Source of the DNA: JASFRS01 sp050114795
GTDB lineage: Bacteria > Pseudomonadota > Alphaproteobacteria > Sphingomonadales > CAKZYD01
Length of the DNA: 15,339 nt
Assembly (NCBI GenBank): GCA_050114795.1
Contig: JASFRS010000050.1
Location: 1-15,339 of the forward strand
Reading direction: 5' to 3'
Under the pieces are notes generated by a model. The model did not search any database and was not told the DNA's origin. It saw only the letters and a list, made by a program, of their open reading frames with translations. The stretch's first letter is position 1. Each line of letters begins with the position of its first letter. Shown piece after piece: positions 6,972 to 15,213 of the stretch. A program made the position numbers and the translations under genes.

Positions 6972-9668
6972 TCACCCTGCTTGTTTTGAAATGCTAGTAA
7001 CGCTTCGTTCCTGCGCCTGCTTAAGCGTTCGCGCCTGCATCAGCGCAATCAAGCGCCGCATCTGTAAAATACGCAGAGCACGCCCACGCTCCCGATAATT
7101 TAAGGCTGCAAGCGCATCTTTAATCTCACTGGCTCGATAGAGGTGATTTTCCGGAGGCACTTTTAGATTCAGTCTTATGGCCTGATTTATACGCCCTTCA
7201 GAAATACGCGCAGCTTTATTACCAATCACGCCAACGGCCTTACCCATAAAGTCAAAATAGCTGGACCAAATGGCTCCCCTGACAGGCAAACCATCACCAG
7301 CTAATCCCCCAAGCGAGAGTACTGATTGGAAATAATTAAAACCATCTTTAATGGATGGCTCACCCTTAGCGTTTAGCCGGGCCAACACCTCAGCAGCCAC
7401 AAGCAGTTGGCCGCCACTTGATGCCACAGATTTCGCGAAATCCACTCTTTGGTTCAATTTCCCATAAAGCGCTTTTGCCTGACCATCCGGCAGTTCATAG
7501 AAAGTGGATAAAACCTTATTCGCCGTCTTTAAATCAGTTTGCTGCTGCGGAGAGAGATTCAACGCCTTAAGCGCTGTCGTTTCAAGGTCCAGATAACCTT
7601 CAACCTGAGCCAAAGCCTTTTTCGATTCTTCCACCAGTTTCAAAAGCGGGTCATCTTCAGGCAGTCCCACGTTATCGCGAGAAATCAATATTGTATTAGC
7701 GGCCTGTATGCGGACAAGCGAAACAGCTTTTGACAACAAGACGAGCTTTTTATCTAAAAATATATAACGGCTACGAATGGCACCCGCTTGCGCCCGCGCT
7801 GGGGCAGCTTTTTTCTCAAGTGTATCATGGAGCTTTCGTAAAGCGGCTAAACTTTGCTCCACGATAGCTGCCATTTTCACTGCATCAGGATGAGCAGACG
7901 GTAATGTTGCTACCGCCGATACATTAAACACACCGGCAACGTCATCCCCTTTACGACGGACATCCCGTAATAATTTATCATAAGCATCGCTAATTGCATT
8001 CCAGCGGTTTTGATCGACCGGGGCTGAGGCATCACTGCCTTTGATTTCCGCCTGGGTAGCAGCAACGGACGCCTGCGCCTCTTTTAAAGCGGCCCTTGCG
8101 CTATCAACTCTTTTTTGCAACGCGACTCTTTGGTCAGGGCCTTTTGGTTTTTGAGAGGCCAAGGCTTCTATCTGGGCTTTTTCAGCTCGGTATTCGCCCA
8201 ACCTGGATTGCAATCGCTTTAGAGAGGCTTCCAGGGACGCGCCACCGCCATTCGCTAACTGCTCTTCAATTTGGGCAATAAATGTTTTTTGTCGTGTAAT
8301 CTGACCTTCTAGCTGGCTGATTTTGCGCAACGCACTTTGACCACCCCGCCGTGCCTTCATCCACTGCCCATTTTGACGCCGAATGCGAACGTCTTTCAGC
8401 TTTGACCCCTTTTTGATGCGTCGTTCTTCCGCTTGAAATGCACTCAGAGCTTCTGCCAAACGCGCATTAGCTTGGCCTTCTGCCTTGCGGGCGTCATTAA
8501 GCTTTTTTGCGCTCTCCGCCCCTTTGGCAATGGTCAGTTGATAGTCCTCAGCGGATGCTATAAGGCTTAAGATACCTTGCAAAGGTGCCTGAAAAGCGGC
8601 GGCTCTGGATAAAATAGGGCCTTGTGTTTTCACAAGTTGTTCCATTTGCCGACTGGCCCGGAAGTACTGAACCAATCTGGCTGAAAGAAGCATGGACAGG
8701 CGCTCAAACGGTGTCCCACGCGTTGCCACTGGGGGCAAGCCTTTGTCGCCAAATCGCAATAGCTCTACAGGCTCATTTTCAACATAGGCATTGAATTTAT
8801 AGAAATTCGGCGCATCCAATGCATGAAGCGGCAAAACAAGCCGGTCTTGTGAGCCGGGGAAATTGATGAAAAAATCAAGCGTTGAATCGCGAAAAGCCGC
8901 GTTTGGAAAATGCTTTGAAAGCACACTGCCTGCTTTATTTTTCAAGCTGTAAGCAAAGTCTTTATAAAGCCGGTATTCCATCGCATCGGCACGCGGCATA
9001 TCACCGCCTGCTTCCAGCGCCTGATAATAATCGACCCAGCCCCACGCCCTTTCCACCAGGCGGCGGCGGAAAGAGGCAAAATTCTTGGCAACACGATCAT
9101 AGCGCGCTAAAGCCCTACTGAGATTACCCTGTTCCTGACGTGCCCACTTCTTTTGAGATGCTGCCACTGTCTTTTCATATGCGGCATAATTGGAACCGGA
9201 AATCTTTGTTTCAGCAGCAGCGCGTTCAGCCAGAAGAGCTTGGGATATAGGCGTAGCTTTTTTGTCCCAGTCCTGCCTTATCGACCAGACCTGAGCTTTC
9301 GCTTCCTCGATTTTTATCACCCAAATTTTTTCAAAGGCCGTGAGCAGCGCTTTATCAGCGAGGGCCTGATAGCGCTCTGTATAGCCACGTTCTCGCCCTA
9401 TGATAGATTTGCCGTCAAGAAGTGACTGCAAAGCATTTTCAACAGCCTGGCGTGCATTGGTAACTGTGCGTTTTTGCAAATCCCAATTAGCATCACTCTT
9501 ATTGACAATCTTAAGGAATTCATATTCCAGCCGCCTTGCATCTACGGCATATTCCCTCAATTCCTTAACCGCTTTTCCATGGAGGTCTAGCAATTCTGCA
9601 TCATTTGCAAATGCAGGTAAGCACAGCAGACTCAACCCCAAAACTAGCCCCAAGACACGACGCAACAT
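6972..9668 (-). CDS. Large secreted alpha-helical/coiled-coil protein of unknown function
   Basis: I do not recognise this 898-residue protein. From the ATG at 9666-9668 it opens with a clear signal peptide, MLRRVLGLVLGLSLL then CLPAFA before N-D, a typical signal peptidase I site. That start has GGAGGG five or so bases upstream; a GTG four codons earlier (9678-9680) lacks a good site. The mature protein has no cysteine and no further obvious membrane span. The first part (to about 250) is charged and helical. A short segment around 255-325, with aromatic and hydrophobic residues (FFINFPGSQDRLVLPL, YKFNAYVENEPVELLRFG), looks like beta structure. About 385-545 is a strong Ala/Glu/Lys/Gln-rich coiled coil. 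The C-terminal third is again helical, with a Gly-rich stretch near 785-797. The rod-like periplasmic design could be structural or envelope-related. The lipoprotein gene follows directly and is probably co-expressed. Confidence 0.75.
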   Translation of the reverse strand: MLRRVLGLVLGLSLLCLPAFANDAELLDLHGKAVKELREYAVDARRLEYEFLKIVNKSDANWDLQKRTVTNARQAVENALQSLLDGKSIIGRERGYTERYQALADKALLTAFEKIWVIKIEEAKAQVWSIRQDWDKKATPISQALLAERAAAETKISGSNYAAYEKTVAASQKKWARQEQGNLSRALARYDRVAKNFASFRRRLVERAWGWVDYYQALEAGGDMPRADAMEYRLYKDFAYSLKNKAGSVLSKHFPNAAFRDSTLDFFINFPGSQDRLVLPLHALDAPNFYKFNAYVENEPVELLRFGDKGLPPVATRGTPFERLSMLLSARLVQYFRASRQMEQLVKTQGPILSRAAAFQAPLQGILSLIASAEDYQLTIAKGAESAKKLNDARKAEGQANARLAEALSAFQAEERRIKKGSKLKDVRIRRQNGQWMKARRGGQSALRKISQLEGQITRQKTFIAQIEEQLANGGGASLEASLKRLQSRLGEYRAEKAQIEALASQKPKGPDQRVALQKRVDSARAALKEAQASVAATQAEIKGSDASAPVDQNRWNAISDAYDKLLRDVRRKGDDVAGVFNVSAVATLPSAHPDAVKMAAIVEQSLAALRKLHDTLEKKAAPARAQAGAIRSRYIFLDKKLVLLSKAVSLVRIQAANTILISRDNVGLPEDDPLLKLVEESKKALAQVEGYLDLETTALKALNLSPQQQTDLKTANKVLSTFYELPDGQAKALYGKLNQRVDFAKSVASSGGQLLVAAEVLARLNAKGEPSIKDGFNYFQSVLSLGGLAGDGLPVRGAIWSSYFDFMGKAVGVIGNKAARISEGRINQAIRLNLKVPPENHLYRASEIKDALAALNYRERGRALRILQMRRLIALMQARTLKQAQERSVTSISKQAG

Positions 9669-9698
9669 GATGCCCTCCACAGCTTATTTGAAGATGCA

Positions 9699-9726
9699 AT
9701 CATAAGGGATATACAAAACAGCACAA
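9699..9726 (-). promoter_or_regulatory. Candidate promoter for the secreted coiled-coil/lipoprotein operon
   Basis: Read on the minus strand, TTGTGC (9721-9726) is followed after 16 bp by TATGAT (9699-9704), one base off the TATAAT consensus. Transcription would begin near 9692, about 24 nt upstream of the chosen ATG at 9668, leaving a short leader that includes the GGAGGG ribosome binding site. A purely sequence-based call. Confidence 0.45.
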
Positions 9727-9811
9727 GGGAGGCAGGTGGTCTATCCTAAGCAACCCGCCTAAATTGCTGTCGACATCAGCCAATTTTCCCCACTTTTTCT
9801 AAACAAAATCA

Positions 9812-9840
9812 TTGACTCTCCCCGCTTAAACCACCACATA
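9812..9840 (+). promoter_or_regulatory. Candidate suf operon promoter
   Basis: TTGACT at 9812-9817 is a near-consensus -35. With a 17-bp spacer the -10 would be CACATA (9835-9840); CATAAA at 9837-9842 is an alternative with longer spacing. The -10 is weak, as expected for a promoter under regulator control. The predicted transcription start falls around 9846-9850, inside the palindromic operator-like site. The leader to the regulator ATG would be about 60 nt. Confidence 0.45.
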
Positions 9841-9845
9841 AAAAA

Positions 9846-9858
9846 GACGAAATTAGTC
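9846..9858. promoter_or_regulatory. IscR/Rrf2 type-1-like operator
   Basis: GACGAAATTAGTC is a 13-bp near-palindrome with a single mismatched pair. It matches the GACT-A/T-rich-AGTC core of the IscR type-1 site, and several flanking bases also agree with the published consensus (AGTC followed by CGAT-T). It overlaps the predicted suf transcription start. The adjacent gene encodes an Rrf2 regulator with three cysteines, so autorepression of the operon by the cluster-bound form is the likely mode. This is inference from motif and position. Confidence 0.5.
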
Positions 9859-9866
9859 CGATTTTG

Positions 9867-9880
9867 ATTGCATAAGCAAT
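9867..9880. repeat. 14-bp palindrome ATTGC-ATAA-GCAAT in the suf leader
   Basis: A perfect 5-bp inverted repeat with a 4-nt centre lies downstream of the operator-like site and 27 bp before the regulator start codon. Exact copies of its half-site also occur at 9696-9700 (GCAAT) and 9763-9767 (ATTGC), which is more than expected for a 227-bp stretch. It could be a second operator or an mRNA hairpin near the weak ribosome binding site. Confidence 0.35.
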
Positions 9881-9907
9881 AACGGGCCAAGGATATCGGT
9901 TTTTGAT

Positions 9908-10360
9908 ATGATACGTCTGACAAATTTAGCTGATTATGCCGTTGTTATCATGAGCGTTTTTGCTCGTGAGAAAGATGCGCGCTTTAATGCGGCTGATATG
10001 GCTGAAAAAACCGGCGTGCCTCAGGCAACGGTGGCAAAATTACTCTCAGCTCTGGCCAAATCTGACCTATTGAGCAGTCATCGCGGCGTATCCGGTGGTT
10101 TCACCCTGTCAAAGACCGCCGATGATATCACTATGGCCGATATTATTGAAGCGGTTGACGGGCCTATCGCACTGACCAACTGCATCGAACATGCACCAGG
10201 CGATTGCAATATGGAAAGCTTCTGCACCATGCGTCCCCACTGGCAGGCGATTAATGGCGCCGTTAAAACCGCATTAGGCCAAGTAACTTTGGGCGAGGTG
10301 GCCGCCCCGCAACTGCCGCCATTTGCGCAGGATATACCAAGCGCAGAGTTAAAGAAGTAA
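9908..10360 (+). CDS. Rrf2 family SUF operon transcriptional regulator (IscR-like)
   Basis: A 150-residue Rrf2-family repressor. The N-terminal winged helix begins MIRLTNLADYAVVIMSVFAR; the recognition helix region is TGVPQATVAKLLSALAKSDLL (36-55), followed by the wing SSHRGVSGGFTLSK (56-69). Three cysteines (C92, C100, C106) sit where IscR and RirA bind an iron-sulfur cluster, so the protein probably senses cluster status and tunes the operon. The C-x7-C-x5-C spacing differs from the C-x5-C-x5-C of E. coli IscR and fits the SUF-associated Rrf2 subgroup better. It is the first gene of the operon, 9 nt before sufB. The ribosome binding site is poor: AAGGA at 9889-9893 is 14 nt from the ATG. 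Whether it acts as IscR, RirA or a third type cannot be decided by reading, so no symbol is given. Confidence 0.9.
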   Translation: MIRLTNLADYAVVIMSVFAREKDARFNAADMAEKTGVPQATVAKLLSALAKSDLLSSHRGVSGGFTLSKTADDITMADIIEAVDGPIALTNCIEHAPGDCNMESFCTMRPHWQAINGAVKTALGQVTLGEVAAPQLPPFAQDIPSAELKK

Positions 10361-10369
10361 GAGGATTTT

Positions 10370-11839
10370 ATGGCTGTTACTCAAGATACAGCAAAGACCA
10401 TTGATGAGGTCACCGGCTCTTATAAATATGGCTTCTCCACCACCATTGAGCAGGAATATGCACCCAAAGGTCTGAATGAAGATATCGTACGCTTCATTTC
10501 TGCCAAGAAAGAAGAGCCGGAATGGCTGCTTGAATGGCGTTTGAAGGCCTTTCGCATGTGGCTTGAAATGGAAGAGCCGAAGTGGGCGATGCTCAGCTAT
10601 CCTAAAATCGATTATCAGGATGCCTATTATTATGCAGCGCCCAAGAAAAAGCCGACGCTGAAATCGCTGGATGAGCTGGATCCGGAAATCAGGTCAACAT
10701 ACGACAAGCTGGGCATTCCGATCGAAGAGCAAAAAGTCCTCGCCGGGGTTGAAGGCGCGCGCAAAGTCGCCGTTGATGCGGTATTTGACAGCGTGTCTGT
10801 GGCCACCACTTTTCGTGAAGAACTGTCCAAAGCTGGCGTTATCTTCCTCTCCATTTCAGAGGCGGTGAAGGAATATCCCGAGCTGGTCAAAAAATGGCTG
10901 GGCAGTGTTGTGCCGCAGCGGGACAATTATTTTGCTTGTTTAAATGCGGCTGTCTTTTCCGATGGGACTTTCGTTTACATCCCCAAAGGCGTGCGCTGCC
11001 CCATGGAGCTCTCCACCTATTTCCGGATTAATGCGGAAAATACAGGACAGTTTGAGCGCACTTTAATTGTGGCTGAAGAAGGCTCCTATGTCTCCTATCT
11101 TGAAGGCTGTACCGCGCCCATGCGTGATGAAAACCAACTTCACGCGGCGGTGGTAGAACTGGTCGCCATGGACGATGCGGAAATTAAATATTCCACCGTT
11201 CAAAACTGGTACCCCGGTGATAAAGACGGCAAGGGCGGCATCTATAATTTCGTGACGAAACGCGCCCGCTGCATTGGGAAAAACTCCAAAGTGTCCTGGA
11301 CGCAGGTCGAAACCGGCTCAGCCGTTACTTGGAAATATCCGTCCTGCGTGTTGGAAGGCGAAGGCTCTTCGGGTGAATTTTACTCCGTCGCGGTGACGAA
11401 CAATCACCAACAGGCGGATACGGGCACAAAGATGATTCACATCGGGAAAAACACCAAATCCCGTATTATCTCCAAAGGTATTTCTGCGGGGAAATCAAAC
11501 AGCACCTATCGCGGCCTGGTCCGTGTATTGGGCAAGGCGGACAATGTACGCAATTTCACCCAATGTGACTCGCTTCTCATCGGGAAAGAATGCGGCGCAC
11601 ATACGGTGCCTTATATCGAGGTCAAAAACCCGACCGCACAGATTGAGCATGAAGCCACAACCTCCAAAATCTCAGAAGACCAGCTCTTTTACGCCATGCA
11701 GCGTGGTCTCGACGAAGAGGATGCGGTCGCATTGATTGTGAATGGTTTTTGCCGGGAAGTGCTTCAGGAACTTCCTATGGAATTCGCCGTTGAGGCGCAG
11801 AAGCTTCTAGGTGTCAGCCTGGAAGGCTCAGTTGGATAA
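10370..11839 (+). CDS. sufB: Fe-S cluster scaffold subunit SufB
   Basis: A 489-residue SufB, the main scaffold of the SufBC2D complex on which cytosolic iron-sulfur clusters are built. The residues that correspond to the E. coli SufB sulfur/cluster sites are present: C399 in NFTQCDSLLIG and E428 in the IEHEATTSKI motif, 29 residues apart as in E. coli. Other family signatures are IPKGVRCPMELSTYFRIN (204-221) and SYLEGCTAP (242-250). Length is close to the E. coli protein. Start ATG has AGAGGA eight or so bases upstream, and the gene begins 9 nt after the regulator stop, with sufC 8 nt downstream. Confidence 0.97.
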   Translation: MAVTQDTAKTIDEVTGSYKYGFSTTIEQEYAPKGLNEDIVRFISAKKEEPEWLLEWRLKAFRMWLEMEEPKWAMLSYPKIDYQDAYYYAAPKKKPTLKSLDELDPEIRSTYDKLGIPIEEQKVLAGVEGARKVAVDAVFDSVSVATTFREELSKAGVIFLSISEAVKEYPELVKKWLGSVVPQRDNYFACLNAAVFSDGTFVYIPKGVRCPMELSTYFRINAENTGQFERTLIVAEEGSYVSYLEGCTAPMRDENQLHAAVVELVAMDDAEIKYSTVQNWYPGDKDGKGGIYNFVTKRARCIGKNSKVSWTQVETGSAVTWKYPSCVLEGEGSSGEFYSVAVTNNHQQADTGTKMIHIGKNTKSRIISKGISAGKSNSTYRGLVRVLGKADNVRNFTQCDSLLIGKECGAHTVPYIEVKNPTAQIEHEATTSKISEDQLFYAMQRGLDEEDAVALIVNGFCREVLQELPMEFAVEAQKLLGVSLEGSVG

Positions 11840-11847
11840 AGAGAGTT

Positions 11848-12594
11848 ATGACAATGTTGGAAATTAAAAATCTGCGCGCCGAAGTTGACGGCAAAGAAAT
11901 CTTGAAGGGCTTGAATTTGAGCCTGGGTGCGGGCGAAGTCCATGCCATCATGGGCCCTAATGGTGCGGGAAAATCCACGCTGTCTTATACTTTAGCGGGC
12001 CGTGACGGCTATGAAGTCACCGGTGGTGAGGTCCTGTATAAGGGCAAAGATCTGTTGGAACTGGAGCCTCATGAACGGGCGGCAGCGGGTATCTTTTTAG
12101 GCTTTCAATATCCAGTGGAAATTCCAGGCGTATCCACATTGAACTTCCTGCGCACGGCAGTGAATTCCATCCGCACCCAGCGCGGCGAAGATGAAATGTC
12201 TGCGGCTGAATTTCTAAAGACTGTGCGCGCCAAAGCCAAAGACCTGGATTTGGACCCGGACATGCTAAAACGTTTTGTCAATGTGGGCTTTTCCGGTGGT
12301 GAGAAGAAGCGCAATGAAATGCTTCAAATGGCCATGATTGACCCAAGTCTTGCGATTTTGGATGAAACGGATTCCGGCCTGGATATTGACGCATTGAAAG
12401 TCGTGGCCCAGGGCATTAATGCGCTGCGCGGTGAAGACAAAACGATCTTGCTGATTACCCATTATCAGCGCCTGCTTGATTATGTTGTGCCAGACCATGT
12501 TCATGTGTTGAGCGCTGGGAAAATCGTGAAATCCGGTGGACCGGAGCTGGCGCATCAACTTGAAAAAGAAGGCTATGCGGGGATTGCTGCATGA
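11848..12594 (+). CDS. sufC: SUF system ATPase SufC
   Basis: A 248-residue ABC-type ATPase that drives conformational change in the SufBC2D scaffold. All nucleotide-binding motifs are visible: Walker A GPNGAGKST (36-44), Q-loop Q87 in GFQYP, signature FSGGEKKR (148-155), Walker B with D172-E173 in LAILDETDSGLD, and the switch histidine H205 in ITHY. No membrane segments, consistent with a soluble SUF ATPase rather than a transporter. Two starts are close together: ATG at 11848 and, in frame, ATG at 11854; the GAGAG at 11841-11845 is better spaced for the second, which gives the usual MLEIKNL start. The stop overlaps the sufD ATG by 4 nt. Confidence 0.96.
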   Translation: MTMLEIKNLRAEVDGKEILKGLNLSLGAGEVHAIMGPNGAGKSTLSYTLAGRDGYEVTGGEVLYKGKDLLELEPHERAAAGIFLGFQYPVEIPGVSTLNFLRTAVNSIRTQRGEDEMSAAEFLKTVRAKAKDLDLDPDMLKRFVNVGFSGGEKKRNEMLQMAMIDPSLAILDETDSGLDIDALKVVAQGINALRGEDKTILLITHYQRLLDYVVPDHVHVLSAGKIVKSGGPELAHQLEKEGYAGIAA

Positions 12595-13529
12595 CGGCAC
12601 AAGTAAAACAGGATCCAGTGCTATTCGTCCTGCCTGGCCGCAAGGATGAAGCCTGGAAATATGCAGACCGTCGCGCGCTGGAAGCGGTGCAGGGCTTGGA
12701 GCCTCATATCCAGGACCGTGTGGCACGCGCCTTGAAAGGCCGTGATGAGGTGCAGCTTTCAAGCGTCGATGGTCAAGCCTGCCATGTGGAAGAAAGCCTG
12801 TCGCTTGAGGGCAATGAAGCGCTCATCATCCATCGCCTGGAAGGAGACGGCTGGTTGAATGTGAAATTCGATGTGTCCCTGGATGGCGGCAAGCTTACGC
12901 ATATCATTTTGCAGGACCGCGGCGCAGAAGCTGTCACCACGGTGCAGACGCAGGTCACTTTGAACAATGATGCGCGTTATGAAGCACATGTATTCCAGAT
13001 CGGCTCTCTATATAGTCGTATTGGTTTTGATGTCGCTTTGCTTGGTGAAGGTGCGGATTTCACCTTAAATGATGCGCAACTGGGTAAAGATAAGCAGAAC
13101 CTGGAAACCGTAACGCGCACAACACATGCCGTTAAAAGCACGACCTGCAACCAAAATGTGCGCAATGTGCTTAAAGGCAGCGCAACTGCCAGTTTCTCAG
13201 GAAAAATCAAAGTCGAGCGCGGCGCGGATAAAACCGATGCGGAACAACATGCGCGCTCTCTCATCCTGGACCGTACAGCCACAGCAAATACCAAGCCAGA
13301 GCTTGAGATTTATGCAGATGATGTGAAATGCGCCCATGGGGCAACCGTCGGGGAACTGGATAAAAACGCGCTCTTCTATTTAATGGCCCGCGGTGTGGCC
13401 CCGAAAGAGGCCCACGCGCTTCTGATTGAAGCTTTTGTGGCAGATGTTTTATCTGAAATGCCGGATGAAGCCACACGCGATGCTGTTATGACCCGCGCCC
13501 AGAACTGGATGGCAGGAGGTCAATCATGA
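12591..13529 (+). CDS. sufD: Fe-S cluster scaffold subunit SufD (short form)
   Basis: A 312-residue SufD, the partner of SufB in the SufBC2D scaffold. The C-terminal half is well conserved: KPELEIYADDVKCAHGATVG (235-254) contains H249, the counterpart of the functional E. coli SufD histidine, next to C247; ALFYLMARGVAPKEAHALLI (260-279) follows. The N-terminus has the family's R-x-x-E-x-WKY element as GRKDEAWKYAD (16-26) almost at the start, whereas E. coli SufD is about 423 residues, so the N-terminal and linker part is roughly 100 residues shorter. Reading frame is intact and overlaps sufC and sufS by 4 nt each, so this is a genuinely short version, not a frameshift. Function should be retained. 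Confidence 0.92.
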   Translation: MTAQVKQDPVLFVLPGRKDEAWKYADRRALEAVQGLEPHIQDRVARALKGRDEVQLSSVDGQACHVEESLSLEGNEALIIHRLEGDGWLNVKFDVSLDGGKLTHIILQDRGAEAVTTVQTQVTLNNDARYEAHVFQIGSLYSRIGFDVALLGEGADFTLNDAQLGKDKQNLETVTRTTHAVKSTTCNQNVRNVLKGSATASFSGKIKVERGADKTDAEQHARSLILDRTATANTKPELEIYADDVKCAHGATVGELDKNALFYLMARGVAPKEAHALLIEAFVADVLSEMPDEATRDAVMTRAQNWMAGGQS

Positions 13530-14773
13530 ACCTTGCAGCGCCGTCTATGGTGAAACAAGGCTATGATGCTGAACGGGTCAGGGCAGATTTCCCTGTGCTG
13601 TCACAACAGGTCTATGGCAAGCCTTTCACTTTCCTCGATTCAGCCGCCAGCGCGCAAAAGCCGCAAGTGGTTATTGACCGCGTGCGCCGCGCTTATGAAC
13701 AGGAATATGCGACGGTTCACCGCGGCATTTATAAATTCTCCGGCGAGATGACTGAGGCTTATGAACAGGCCCGCGAAACAACAGCGAATTTCCTAAACGC
13801 GAAAAGTGAGAAGGAAATCGTCTTTGTTCGTGGCGCGACCGAGGGCATTAATCTGGTCGCGACAAGCTGGGGCAATATGCTTCAAGAGGGTGACGAAATC
13901 ATCCTTTCTGAGATGGAGCACCATAGCAATATCGTACCCTGGCAATTGCTGCGGGAGCGTAAAGGCATAACTATTAAAGTCGCGCCCATTACCGATGACG
14001 GCGCGCTGGATTATGATGCCTTTGAGGCCTTGCTCAGCCCCAAAACAAAGCTGGTCGCCATCACCCATATGTCAAATGCATTAGGCACTTTGGTTGACAT
14101 TAAGCGCATTGTGAGCGCGGCCCATGTGGTGGGCGCAAAAGTGTTGGTCGATGGCTGTCAGGCCGCCCCGCGCATGCCTGTCGATGTGCAGAATTTGGGC
14201 TGCGACTTCTATGTCTTCTCCGGGCATAAAGTCTATGGACCGACAGGCATAGGCGCGCTTTGGGCGCGTTATGAGATTTTGGATGCCATGCCGCCTTATC
14301 ATGGTGGCGGGTCGATGATTGAGGAAGTGCGTTTTGAGAAAACCACTTTTCTTGAACCTCCATTGAAGTTCGAAGCCGGCACACCTAATTTCGTGGGTTC
14401 CATCGGCATGGCGACGGCATTGGACTATGTCTCTGGACTGGGCCTGGAGGCTATCCATACCCATGAAGAAGACTTGCTTAATTACGCCGAAGAGCAATTG
14501 CGCGGGTTAAACAGTGTGACACTCTACGGCACGGCACGGCCTAAAAACGCCATTTTGTCCTTCTCTATGGCGGATGTGCATCCCCATGATATTGGGACGA
14601 TTTTGGACCGGGACGGCATTGCCATTCGCGCAGGCCATCACTGTGCCCAGCCATTGATGGAACGTTTGGGTGTGAATGCGACAGCGCGGGTGAGCTTTGG
14701 TATCTATTCGACCCGTGAAGATGTGGACCGGCTGGTCAAAAGCCTGGCCAAAGTCATTGATATTTTTGGATGA
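13526..14773 (+). CDS. sufS: Cysteine desulfurase SufS (class II)
   Basis: A 415-residue PLP-dependent enzyme that takes sulfur from cysteine, leaving alanine, and passes persulfide to the SUF scaffold. The PLP Schiff-base lysine is K235 in VFSGHKVYGPTG, the ring-stacking histidine H133 lies in EHHSNIVPW, the PLP-ring aspartate D209 in VDGCQAAP, and the catalytic cysteine C373 in IRAGHHCAQPLM. The RAGHHCAQP context and length mark the SufS/CsdA class rather than IscS. The ATG overlaps the sufD stop by 4 nt. No sufE or sufU, its usual sulfur acceptor, is present in the window; one must be encoded elsewhere or just beyond the right edge. Confidence 0.97.
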   Translation: MNLAAPSMVKQGYDAERVRADFPVLSQQVYGKPFTFLDSAASAQKPQVVIDRVRRAYEQEYATVHRGIYKFSGEMTEAYEQARETTANFLNAKSEKEIVFVRGATEGINLVATSWGNMLQEGDEIILSEMEHHSNIVPWQLLRERKGITIKVAPITDDGALDYDAFEALLSPKTKLVAITHMSNALGTLVDIKRIVSAAHVVGAKVLVDGCQAAPRMPVDVQNLGCDFYVFSGHKVYGPTGIGALWARYEILDAMPPYHGGGSMIEEVRFEKTTFLEPPLKFEAGTPNFVGSIGMATALDYVSGLGLEAIHTHEEDLLNYAEEQLRGLNSVTLYGTARPKNAILSFSMADVHPHDIGTILDRDGIAIRAGHHCAQPLMERLGVNATARVSFGIYSTREDVDRLVKSLAKVIDIFG

Positions 14774-14777
14774 AGCG

Positions 14778-15203
14778 ATGAGTGAAGACGCAAATAATTC
14801 CCCCGAACGCCCGATGGTTGGCAATCAACATCGCTATCTGGATGAGTTTTTAAACGAGGGTGAAAAAGTGGCAGAACCTGCAACGACAGCACCGGAAGAA
14901 GAAACGCTGGATGATCGTATCCTGGCCGCCCTGCGCAGTATTTATGACCCGGAAATTCCAGTAAATATTTACGACTTAGGGCTGATCTACGATTGTAATA
15001 TCGATGCGGATAATAATGTTGAAGTCATCATGACTTTGACCACACCGCATTGCCCCGTCGCTGAAACCATGCCTGGTGAAGTCGAAATGCGTGTAGCCGG
15101 TGTTCCCGGCGTGCAATCGGCCGAAGTGCGTGTGGTTTGGGACCCGCCATGGGACCCGTCTAAGATGACGGAAGAAGCGAAACTGGAACTTGGATTTTTA
15201 TAA
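14778..15203 (+). CDS. sufT: SUF system maturation protein SufT (MIP18/DUF59 family)
   Basis: A 141-residue protein with a C-terminal MIP18 (DUF59, PaaD-like) domain, associated with iron-sulfur protein maturation. The domain starts at DPEIPVNIYDLGLIY (57-71), has the conserved cysteine C92 in TTPHCPVAE and ends with the typical WDPPWDPSKMTEEAKLELGF (121-140). About 45 residues at the N-terminus are polar, acidic and probably disordered. The start chosen is ATG 14778, 4 nt after the sufS stop, with GGATGA about 7 nt upstream; an in-frame ATG further upstream would run inside sufS and is less likely. Its place between sufS and sufA in the operon supports the SufT assignment over PaaD of phenylacetate degradation. 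Confidence 0.92.
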   Translation: MSEDANNSPERPMVGNQHRYLDEFLNEGEKVAEPATTAPEEETLDDRILAALRSIYDPEIPVNIYDLGLIYDCNIDADNNVEVIMTLTTPHCPVAETMPGEVEMRVAGVPGVQSAEVRVVWDPPWDPSKMTEEAKLELGFL

Positions 15204-15213
15204 GAGGCGAGAT

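Noticed and set aside
12265..12762. A 165-codon open frame antisense to sufC and sufD
   Set aside because: It covers the conserved sufC motifs and the sufC/sufD junction from the other strand and has no recognisable protein features.
14081..14497. A 138-codon open frame antisense to sufS
   Set aside because: It mirrors conserved SufS coding sequence and shows no domain or convincing ribosome binding site.
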